25,012 bases of DNA from an uncultured Clostridia bacterium (GTDB taxonomy: Bacteria > Bacillota > Clostridia > Christensenellales > Borkfalkiaceae), in NCBI GenBank assembly GCA_934271725.1, contig CAKQSC010000007.1, forward strand, positions 1 to 25,012, in the 5' to 3' direction. The notes beneath the pieces are model-generated. The model saw only the letters and a program-made list of their open reading frames with translations. It ran no database searches and was not told the origin of the DNA. The position numbers and the translations under genes are program-made. Shown here piece by piece: positions 13,036 through 20,897 of this stretch (its first letter is position 1; each line of letters opens with the position of its first letter).

Positions 13036-14721
13036 ATGAAAAAAAGACTTTTAAGTTTGGCAATCGTAGCGGTGATTGCAACGTCTTGTTTGGGCGCGGT
13101 CGCTTGCGGTAAAACGAAAATAGAGGACGACAGCGGAGATAAAACCGTTTTGTACGTAACCAACTACAACGGCGGTTTCGGAGACAAGTGGATAGCGGAA
13201 GCGGAAAGACGCTTCGAGGAAAAATACGCAAAAGAGTCGTTTGAAACAGGAAAGACGGGCGTCGATATAAGAGTCAGCAACGAACACGACGGCGGAGACG
13301 CTTATTTTTCCAAAGTAGAAGCCGCTACGAGCGACGTGTTCTTTATCGAAAGCGTCGACTACTACGAATGGGCTTCCAACGGAAAACTTCTCGACATAAC
13401 GGACGTGGTAAACGATTCTTCGAGCGGGGAATCTATCTATTCCAAAATGAACAAAGAACAAAGAGAGTATTATAACTATAACAATACGGGCAAGTATTAC
13501 GCTATTCCTCACCACGATCATCAGGCGGGGCTTGTATACGACGTGGATTTGTTCGAGGAAGAGGGTTTGTTCTTTGCCAAAAACGGCGCGCCGAGCGAAA
13601 AGGAATACACCGGCTCGGTTAAGTTTACGGGCGGTACGGAAAGGTCGGCGGGTCCCGACGGAGTATACAAGACCTCGGACGACGGACTTCCCGCAACGTA
13701 CGAAGAGTTTTACGCGCTTTGCGATTATATGGTTGGCAAGAAAGACGCGGAAACGGACATCGTTCCCCTTATCTGGTCGGGTACCAACAGAGGCGATTAT
13801 ATGGACTGGTTCCTTTCCGAACTCACGGCGGATTACGAGGGTAAAGAACAACTCGAAATAAATTATACTTTCGACGGAACGGCTAAAAACCTTATAAGTA
13901 TAGACAAGAGCGGTAATATAACGAAACTCGACGACACGGAAATCACTTCATCTACGGGTTATAAGATTTATCAGTCGGCAGGCAGATATTACGCGCTTGA
14001 ATTTTTGGACAAGATAGTAGACACGGACGGTTGGAACGCGGAAAACAACTTCGGTACGCTTGACCAACTTACCGCGCAGTATCAATATCTCGCAAGTAAA
14101 GACGGCATCAAAACACATGGCGGGAAAACGGTGCGTTACGCATTCCTTATGGACGGTTGCTGGTGGGAAAACGAAGCGAGCAAATCTTTCGACACTCTTG
14201 TCGATATGAAAGGCAACGCTTATTCCAAAACGAGCAGAAACTTTGCGTTTATGCCTCTTCCCAAAGCGACCTCGGATAAGATAGGCGAGGGCGTTACGAT
14301 AGCGACCACCGACGTAACGGACGCGTTTATAAGAGCGAGCATCAAACCGAACAAAATAAAAGTCGCGAAAGCATTTTTGAAGTTCTGTTACGAAGACGCT
14401 CAACTTATTTCTTTCAACACGATAACGGGCTTGCCCGCTTCCGTAGATTACGAACTTTCCGACACGGAATATGACGCTTTGAGCAATTACGGTCAAAGCC
14501 TTTACGACGTAAGAAAGAGCGTTGTCGCGCCCTATTCTCAAAACGTTATTTATCTTAACAATTACAGCGCGTTGAGATTGTGCAAAACCTTCTCGGTAGG
14601 CGGTGAAAAGGCGGTCGATTCCTTAAAGGGAGCGAAAACGGCGAAAGATTATTTCAGATCTCTTTGCGGAAACAAAACTCAAAACTCGTGGGAACAGGCT
14701 TATTCAAAATATTTCGACTAA
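13036..14721 (+). CDS. sugar ABC transporter substrate-binding lipoprotein
   Basis: A 561-residue extracellular solute-binding lipoprotein (COG1653-like). The signal peptide ends in the lipobox AVAC with Cys24. The mature protein has the family pattern: an opening strand (VLYVTNYNGGFGDKWIAEAERRFEEKY), then SDVFFIESVDYYEWASNGKLLDIT, and later AFMPLPKATSDKIGEGV and AKAFLKFCYEDAQL. It would bind an oligosaccharide or glycan fragment for the two permeases that follow, and it is longer than typical 400-450-residue members, as seen for some oligosaccharide binders. AAAGGAG precedes the ATG. Substrate cannot be read from the sequence; the neighbouring DUF4838 protein suggests a complex or uronate-containing glycan. 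Confidence 0.87.
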   Translation: MKKRLLSLAIVAVIATSCLGAVACGKTKIEDDSGDKTVLYVTNYNGGFGDKWIAEAERRFEEKYAKESFETGKTGVDIRVSNEHDGGDAYFSKVEAATSDVFFIESVDYYEWASNGKLLDITDVVNDSSSGESIYSKMNKEQREYYNYNNTGKYYAIPHHDHQAGLVYDVDLFEEEGLFFAKNGAPSEKEYTGSVKFTGGTERSAGPDGVYKTSDDGLPATYEEFYALCDYMVGKKDAETDIVPLIWSGTNRGDYMDWFLSELTADYEGKEQLEINYTFDGTAKNLISIDKSGNITKLDDTEITSSTGYKIYQSAGRYYALEFLDKIVDTDGWNAENNFGTLDQLTAQYQYLASKDGIKTHGGKTVRYAFLMDGCWWENEASKSFDTLVDMKGNAYSKTSRNFAFMPLPKATSDKIGEGVTIATTDVTDAFIRASIKPNKIKVAKAFLKFCYEDAQLISFNTITGLPASVDYELSDTEYDALSNYGQSLYDVRKSVVAPYSQNVIYLNNYSALRLCKTFSVGGEKAVDSLKGAKTAKDYFRSLCGNKTQNSWEQAYSKYFD

Positions 14722-14741
14722 TTTAAAGGAGAGGAAACGTT

Positions 14742-15650
14742 ATGGCAAAAATAAAACGCAAGTTTAATTTAAACGATTTTGCGTTTATCGTCGCTATGCT
14801 CATACTGCCCACTCTGCAATTCGCGATATTTTATATAGGGACGAACGTAAACTCTTTTGCGCTTGCGTTTCAGCGTTACGAAAACGGCTCGTTCGTATCC
14901 AACGGCTGGGGAAACTTCAAACAGGTTTTCGCCGATCTCGCGGGTTCGTCGGAAGTGCATTACGCGATAAAAAACTCGTTTATAGTATACGGAGTCGGGC
15001 TTATGGTTTCCATTCCGCTGGCGATAGTATTCGCGTATTACGTTTACAAAAAGTTTCCGCTCGGCGGGGTGTTCAAGATACTTTTGTATCTTCCGAGTTT
15101 GCTTTCTTTGCTGACTCTTTGCCTCATGTATCGCTATTTTGCCGATTACGCGGTAACGGAAGCGGTTCGCAAAGTGTTCGGAACGACAATCCGTAACGGG
15201 TTCTATTCAAACCGGAACACGCAATACGGCGCGTATATGCTGGCGTTTATACTGTTCAGCGCGGGTTCTACTCTTTTGTTGTACCTCGGCGCGATGTCGG
15301 GCATTTCGCCATCGCTTATAGAGGCTTCCGAAATAGACGGCGCGGGCAATCTCACTCAACTTATACGCATAGTGGTGCCGACCATATTCCCCACCATAAA
15401 GACTTTCTTTATTTGCGGAATAGCGGGAATATTCTCTAATCAGTTCAACCTTTTGTACTTCGAGGGGTTGGGCGCGGCGCCGAAATACGAAACGATAGGA
15501 TATTATTTCTATAAACTGATTGCGACCACGGGCGGTAGACAGAATTACGCCTACGTCGCGACGTTCGGTTTGTTTTTGAGCATTATACTTATACCCGTAA
15601 CGCTCGTTATAAACAAACTTATGGATATGTGGCAGGAAAAAATAGCCTGA
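14742..15650 (+). CDS. sugar ABC transporter permease, MalF/UgpA type
   Basis: A 302-residue membrane protein with about six hydrophobic segments, the first at residues 12-33 (FAFIVAMLILPTLQFAIFYI). The cytoplasmic EAA loop that contacts the ATPase is clear: SLIEASEIDGAGNLTQLIRI followed by VVPTIFPT. It pairs with the second permease encoded 13 bases downstream to form the channel of a carbohydrate importer. TAAAGGAGAGG precedes the ATG. It lies 20 bases after the binding-protein gene. No ATPase gene accompanies the permeases. Confidence 0.93.
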   Translation: MAKIKRKFNLNDFAFIVAMLILPTLQFAIFYIGTNVNSFALAFQRYENGSFVSNGWGNFKQVFADLAGSSEVHYAIKNSFIVYGVGLMVSIPLAIVFAYYVYKKFPLGGVFKILLYLPSLLSLLTLCLMYRYFADYAVTEAVRKVFGTTIRNGFYSNRNTQYGAYMLAFILFSAGSTLLLYLGAMSGISPSLIEASEIDGAGNLTQLIRIVVPTIFPTIKTFFICGIAGIFSNQFNLLYFEGLGAAPKYETIGYYFYKLIATTGGRQNYAYVATFGLFLSIILIPVTLVINKLMDMWQEKIA

Positions 15651-15663
15651 AAAAGGAGCGGAT

Positions 15664-16590
15664 ATGAAGAAAAACATTTTAAAACGCTCTTTTTTCGGAG
15701 CGAAGAAAAGACGCGGAAAGTTTACCGCCGGCGATACGCTGTTCGTCGTTACGTGCGTTGTTTTAATAGCGTACGTCGCGCTGTTGGTATGGCTTATGGT
15801 ATGGGGACTTCTGACGAGTTTCAAAGACTATTACGCCGATTTCGGTTTAGGCAACGTTGCGGGATTCCCCAAAAAATGGACGGTTGACAATTATAAAACG
15901 GTATTCGCTAATTTTTACAGGGTAAGCGGAGGATATAAGGTAGACGCTTTCGGCATTATACTTTATACGCTGTTGTATACGGTAGGGTGCGCGTTTTTCA
16001 CCACCGCCACGCCTTGCGCGGTTGCGTACGTAGTCGCGAGATTCGGCAAGAAGTACAGATGGCTTAACCTTTACACTTCCGTAGTTCTCGTTTGCCTTAT
16101 TTTACCCATAGTAGGCAACTACCCGTCCGAACTCAAACTCGTTCAGACACTCGGTATGTATCAGACGATTTGGGGTATGTGGATACTTAAAGCGCACTTT
16201 CTGAGTATGTATTATCTCGTTTTCTACGGCGCGTTCGCAAGTATGCCCGAGGGGTATGCGGAAGCGGCGAAGATAGACGGCGCGGGCAATTTCACGGTAT
16301 GTTTCAGAATATATCTGCCCCTTGCGAGAATACTTTTCGGCACGATAATGCTTATTCAGTTCATAGCGTTCTGGAACGATTTCCAGACGCCTTTGCTGTA
16401 CCTCGGCGACGCGTACCCGACGATTGCTTACTGGTTGTTCAGATTTAACGAAGCGACCACGGCGGAGTTGGCTACCGTACCCGTAAAAACGGCGGGAATG
16501 ATGGTTCTCGTGGTGCCTATATTCATAATTTTCCTGTTCTTCAACAAGAAGATAATGGGCAACTTATCGCTTGGCGGTATCAAAGAGTAA
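15664..16590 (+). CDS. sugar ABC transporter permease, MalG/UgpE type
   Basis: A 308-residue partner permease. The first hydrophobic segment is at about residues 24-44 (FVVTCVVLIAYVALLVWLMV), followed by the conserved WGLLTSFK. The EAA loop reads EGYAEAAKIDGAGNFTVCFR then IYLPLARILFG, the MalG-type pattern. The C-terminus ends KKIMGNLSLGGIKE, which fits the GxxxGAxKE ending common to MalG-type permeases. AAAGGAG precedes the ATG. Together with the preceding permease it forms the transmembrane dimer. Confidence 0.93.
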   Translation: MKKNILKRSFFGAKKRRGKFTAGDTLFVVTCVVLIAYVALLVWLMVWGLLTSFKDYYADFGLGNVAGFPKKWTVDNYKTVFANFYRVSGGYKVDAFGIILYTLLYTVGCAFFTTATPCAVAYVVARFGKKYRWLNLYTSVVLVCLILPIVGNYPSELKLVQTLGMYQTIWGMWILKAHFLSMYYLVFYGAFASMPEGYAEAAKIDGAGNFTVCFRIYLPLARILFGTIMLIQFIAFWNDFQTPLLYLGDAYPTIAYWLFRFNEATTAELATVPVKTAGMMVLVVPIFIIFLFFNKKIMGNLSLGGIKE

Positions 16591-16607
16591 AAAATAAAGG
16601 AGAAAAG

Positions 16608-18938
16608 ATGAAAAAAACCGTAATCACCGTAATATTACCGATCGTCGCGCTTTTTATGATAGCGACGGGCGTTATACTCGGTACGAAACCGTGGGAAAAG
16701 GCGAAGGCTTACGAACTCACCGTTTCCGAGGAATTGAAAGAAAATTATTCGCTTGACGACTGGTTTGACGTTCCCGACGGGGTTATCGTCGCGGACGGCT
16801 CGGAAATCCCTGCCGATTCGGCGGTAAAACTTCCCGACGGCAAAGTTACGAGAGAAAAAGGATTTTTCCTTGACGTCGCAGGCAAATACGAAATAATTTA
16901 CACGGCTACCGTAAACGGAAAGACGTACGTAAAGAGCGCGGAATTCGTCGTTACGCAGACTTCCGCCGTTAAAAAGGCGAAAATAACGGTAGACCTTAAA
17001 GGATATTCTCTGTCCGCTCTTCCCGTTGCGGAAGTAGGCAAACCGTATAAACTTTTCGACGCGACTGCCGTTGTAGGAAAAACCGTCGTTGAAGTCGTTA
17101 AAGACGTATATTTCGTTTACGGAGAGGAATACGGACTTAAAACGGAGATAACGGAGGATACGTTCACGCCCGAAAGAGTCGGAACGTACGAAATAAGATA
17201 TACGGCGAAAAACCTTTTCGGCGACGAAACGAAAACGGTTATAAAAGTCAACGCCGTAAACGACGCGACGGAACTTAAAATCACGCCGTCGGCAACCGTG
17301 TCGGGCATAGCCGGCGAAAAAATAACGCTCGGCGCGCCCGAAGTCGCTTTCGATTCGCGTACGGGCAAGACAAACCTTACCGTAAAGGCGATTTTCGCCG
17401 ATTCGGAAGAGATTGTTTACGAAGGATTCTATCAAAGCGGAAAAAGTTATGAATATTTACCCGAACGCGTGGGAGAATGGCAGATAGAGTGGACGTTGTC
17501 CGACTATTCGCGTACGGTTACCGCCACTTCTTCGGCGACAGTAGTCGCTCCCGACACCTCGTTTGACGCGGAAACGGGCGGAGTTACGCTCGAACCCGTA
17601 TTTTTGGCGGGAAGAACGTATAAAATCCCCGACGTTTACGTTAAATCTTACGACGAAAACGGACTTACGAAAGAAAGTTGCGACGTAACCGTTACGTATA
17701 ACGACGGAACGGCGATAGAAACGGACGGAAACGTTTTCACGGTAAACAGCGAAACCGCTACTTCCGTTACCGTTAAATGGGCGAAAGGCGAACTCGAAAA
17801 GAGTATAACAGTGCCCGTAGACAAACTTATAAAAGAGGACGATTCGATAGACACTTCCGCTTTGTTCTACGTAAAAACGGGCAGACTCGAAGTGGGCGAA
17901 AACGGCGTTATAATGGACTTTTCCAAAAATAAAGACGTAAAGTTCGCAAACAAACTGCACGTAAGCGCGTTTTCGGCGATTTTAGACGTTTCGGGAATGA
18001 CTTCCGGAAAAGCGTTTGAAATGACCTTTACGGATCCTTGCGACGCGAACGTCAAATTGACGTTAAGATTTTCTTTCGTCGGCGCGGGCGTAAGAGTAAC
18101 CAACAGGTTGAACTCGTCTTCCGTAAGCGTTCAGGGCGCGGGCGGAAAATTGAGCGAACTTATCGTTTCGTATGCCAACAAAACCAAAACGGTTACGGTA
18201 AGCAACGGCGAAAGCGACGGCTCGGCTAAAATGACGTTCGATACTTTCGCGGGATTTACTTCCGACGAAGCGTTGCTTTCCTTTACCACGACGTCGACGG
18301 GCGCAAAACTCGTTATTATGAGAGTAAACGCTCAGAAAATGAACAATATATCCAAAGATACCAACGCTCCCGAACTCACGGTAAACGGCGCGTATCTTCC
18401 CGAAATAACCGTCGGCGAAGAAACGGAAATATATTCGGCGTACGCGACGGACGTGCTTGACGGATATTGCAAGGCTACCGTTTCGGTAAAAGACTACGCG
18501 ACGGGCGAGTTCCTTACGGCGACGGACGGAACGGTTCTTAACGGCGCGGACGCGTCGATAAAGTATACCGTTAAGGCGAGCAAGAAAATGCGTATTCGTA
18601 TACAATATCTCGCGACGGATTTATCGGCAAAAGAAGCGTCCGAAGTAATGTATATAAACGCCATAGGCGGAGAAAAGCCGATTCTTACGGTAGGCGAAGT
18701 TACGCAAACTGTCGCAAAACGCGGAGACAAGTTGATTCTTCCCGAGATTTCGGCAACGCACCCGCTCGGCGACAAAATCGAGATTTGCGTTGCGGTGTTC
18801 GATTCGGACGGAAAAGGGCAGATAGTAGGCAACTCGGGTTATACGTTTGAAAAGAAAGGCACGCACAAAATAGTTATAACGGCTTATGACGAAGAAGGCA
18901 ATTCTTCCGAATATTATTACTATACGGAGGTGGCTTGA
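16608..18938 (+). CDS. membrane-anchored Ig-like surface protein
   Basis: A 776-residue protein with an uncleaved signal-anchor-like hydrophobic segment at about residues 4-24 (TVITVILPIVALFMIATGVI) and no lipobox cysteine, so it is probably tethered by its N-terminus. The remainder is beta-rich with Ig-like segments of the Ig/Big_3/Ig_5 kind, for example GKYEIIYTATVNGKTYVKS (about 90-110), RVGTYEIRYTAKNLFGDETK, RVGEWQIEWTLSDYSRTV, and a last module ending KKGTHKIVITAYDEEGNSSE. The central part (about 420-570) resembles a concanavalin-like carbohydrate-binding fold but was not identified. Its place between permeases and a DUF4838 protein suggests it binds glycan at the surface. No enzyme motif was recognised. 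Confidence 0.75.
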   Translation: MKKTVITVILPIVALFMIATGVILGTKPWEKAKAYELTVSEELKENYSLDDWFDVPDGVIVADGSEIPADSAVKLPDGKVTREKGFFLDVAGKYEIIYTATVNGKTYVKSAEFVVTQTSAVKKAKITVDLKGYSLSALPVAEVGKPYKLFDATAVVGKTVVEVVKDVYFVYGEEYGLKTEITEDTFTPERVGTYEIRYTAKNLFGDETKTVIKVNAVNDATELKITPSATVSGIAGEKITLGAPEVAFDSRTGKTNLTVKAIFADSEEIVYEGFYQSGKSYEYLPERVGEWQIEWTLSDYSRTVTATSSATVVAPDTSFDAETGGVTLEPVFLAGRTYKIPDVYVKSYDENGLTKESCDVTVTYNDGTAIETDGNVFTVNSETATSVTVKWAKGELEKSITVPVDKLIKEDDSIDTSALFYVKTGRLEVGENGVIMDFSKNKDVKFANKLHVSAFSAILDVSGMTSGKAFEMTFTDPCDANVKLTLRFSFVGAGVRVTNRLNSSSVSVQGAGGKLSELIVSYANKTKTVTVSNGESDGSAKMTFDTFAGFTSDEALLSFTTTSTGAKLVIMRVNAQKMNNISKDTNAPELTVNGAYLPEITVGEETEIYSAYATDVLDGYCKATVSVKDYATGEFLTATDGTVLNGADASIKYTVKASKKMRIRIQYLATDLSAKEASEVMYINAIGGEKPILTVGEVTQTVAKRGDKLILPEISATHPLGDKIEICVAVFDSDGKGQIVGNSGYTFEKKGTHKIVITAYDEEGNSSEYYYYTEVA

Positions 18939-20884
18939 TGAAAAAGATTATAGCGATAATTTGTCTGATTATATTAAGTATCACCGCCGTTAGTTGCGGA
19001 AAAAAGACAAACGAAATACCTATCGACGACGGAACGCATACGATAAGCGACGAAGTCGAAACGGTAAAGGACGAATATATAGTAAACAAAGGCAAAAGCG
19101 ATTACGTTATCGTTACGGAAAACGCTCCGTCGGAATACGTTACGCTTGCCTCCGAAGAGTTTCAGCACTTTTTCGCGGAGGCAACCGGAATAAAACTTCC
19201 CGTTATGCAGGATAAGGAAACGACCGGAAAAGAAAAGAAGATGATTGCGCTCGGCTCCACTTCTTACGGCAGACTCGCTCTCGGTATTACGGGAGAGGAT
19301 CTCGGCAAAGGAACTTACAGAGTGGCGTCCAAAGACGGCGGATTGTTCGTCGTCGGAGGAAGCGACGCGGACGTGCTTTACGGAACGTATAAACTTCTTA
19401 ACTATATGTTCGGTTACGAGTTCTATCAGGACGGCGTGTACGAGATAGCGAAAGGCGTTAAAACGTTAAACTATTTCAAAGCGGACAAAACGGTCAAAGC
19501 GATAATCCCCATGCGCGCGGACTACTCGGGTATGAACCTTTACGGCAGTACGATGGCTTCCAAAAGGCTCGGGCTTATGCAGGACTTCAAGATTACGGTA
19601 GGCGACCACCACAATTCGCTTAACCTTTTAAACGTTGATGTTTATGGCGAAAGGTATCCCGAATGGTATTCGACGAGCGGAGATCAACTTTGCTTTACCG
19701 CTCACGGCGACGGAGACAAACTCGACGAAATGATAGATACGCTTGCGGACAAGTTTGTTACCGAACTGTTAAAGTCGGAAAATCTCGACAGAACGTACGT
19801 CAAGTTTTCTATGATGGACAACAAAAACTGGTGTTCTTGTTCGGCGTGCGAAAAGGCGAAAGAAACTTACGGCGCGACGAGCGGAGCGATGCTTGTCGCT
19901 TGCGATAAACTAGGCAAGAAAATAACCGAAAAACTTTCCTCTTCGGGCGACGACAGAAACATAAAGGTGGTAACTCTTCTTTATAACAAAACGGAGGACG
20001 TACCCGTAGATACGGTTGACGGCAAATACGTTAAAAACGCGAACGTCGGCGGACTTGAAAACGTTACGGCGATGTGGGCTTGCATGGTAATGAAAAAACA
20101 TTCCCTTGCCTGGTCGGCTCCCGAAAACGCTTCCGCGCTCGATATGCTCGATAAAATGAACGCCGTGTTCGACGAGTTCTGGCTGTGGGATTACGGCACC
20201 AACTATAACGATTATCTTTTACCTTTCGATACCTTCAATTCGATGGCGGAGGATATGAAACTTCTTGCGAATTACAATATCGGAATGTATCTTTATCAAC
20301 TTGCCAACTCGGCTAATAACGTTTCGGGATTCAACTCGCTTAAACTTTATCTTTTGTCTAAACTTATGGTCGATCCGACTCTCGATGTGGAAGAACTCAC
20401 TTCCGACTATTTCGCTCACGCGTACGGCAAGGGCGGAGACGCTATGAGAAAGATTTACGACGAATATCGCGTTGTTTCGCTTTATAACGGTCAAACGCAC
20501 GAAAACGTAACGGCGTGGGATCAAAGCATTTATTCGCAGACGATGATTAAAGAAGAATACTGGAAACGCGGAACGGTAAAGCGTTGGCTCGGTTATCTCG
20601 ACGAGGCTCTCGAAGAGATAGGCGCGGACGGAACGGTCGCTACTTCCATAGCGGATAATTCGGCGGACAAATACGAAAGGAATATTATGGTAGACGGCGT
20701 TTTCGTAAGATACGTTTACGCGGTGTTGTATTTAACGGACAATTACGATTATAACGTAGACTTTAAACTCAAACTTTATAACGACGTCGCTTCTCTCGGG
20801 TTCAACCACGTTAAAGAGCAGGCGGATGCAAGCGCGAACCTGTGGCCGCTCAGAGAATCTCTCGGCATAGGAAATTATCTGTAA
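18938..20884 (+). CDS. DUF4838 domain lipoprotein, GH67-like
   Basis: A 648-residue lipoprotein. The start is the ATG at 18938 overlapping the previous stop by one base, with GGAGG 7 bases upstream; an in-frame TTG at 18935 is less likely. The lipobox TAVSC gives Cys20. Residues about 50-150 (YVTLASEEFQHFFAEATGIK, then GTYRVASKDGGLFVVGGSDADVLYG) resemble the N-terminal domain of GH67 alpha-glucuronidases. The central part, with FSMMDNKNWCSCSACEKAKE, matches the cysteine-containing motif of DUF4838, a family found near glycan-degradation genes. DUF4838 proteins are suspected glycosidases, but catalytic residues cannot be assigned here. Inferred role: trimming or binding of a glycan before uptake by the transporter of the same operon. 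Confidence 0.8.
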   Translation: MKKIIAIICLIILSITAVSCGKKTNEIPIDDGTHTISDEVETVKDEYIVNKGKSDYVIVTENAPSEYVTLASEEFQHFFAEATGIKLPVMQDKETTGKEKKMIALGSTSYGRLALGITGEDLGKGTYRVASKDGGLFVVGGSDADVLYGTYKLLNYMFGYEFYQDGVYEIAKGVKTLNYFKADKTVKAIIPMRADYSGMNLYGSTMASKRLGLMQDFKITVGDHHNSLNLLNVDVYGERYPEWYSTSGDQLCFTAHGDGDKLDEMIDTLADKFVTELLKSENLDRTYVKFSMMDNKNWCSCSACEKAKETYGATSGAMLVACDKLGKKITEKLSSSGDDRNIKVVTLLYNKTEDVPVDTVDGKYVKNANVGGLENVTAMWACMVMKKHSLAWSAPENASALDMLDKMNAVFDEFWLWDYGTNYNDYLLPFDTFNSMAEDMKLLANYNIGMYLYQLANSANNVSGFNSLKLYLLSKLMVDPTLDVEELTSDYFAHAYGKGGDAMRKIYDEYRVVSLYNGQTHENVTAWDQSIYSQTMIKEEYWKRGTVKRWLGYLDEALEEIGADGTVATSIADNSADKYERNIMVDGVFVRYVYAVLYLTDNYDYNVDFKLKLYNDVASLGFNHVKEQADASANLWPLRESLGIGNYL

Positions 20885-20897
20885 GGAGGAACGAAGA

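Noticed and set aside
12921..13112. 63-codon ORF starting at ATG 12921
   Set aside because: It runs through the ribosome binding site and start of the binding-protein gene in another frame. The shorter frame at 12937 ending before that gene is more plausible.
13051..13851. 266-codon minus-strand ORF
   Set aside because: Shadow of the binding-protein gene; long antisense frames are frequent in this window because of its codon usage.
18935..18937. TTG at 18935 as start of the DUF4838 gene
   Set aside because: The ATG at 18938 is a better start codon, overlaps the preceding stop by one base and has GGAGG 7 bases upstream.
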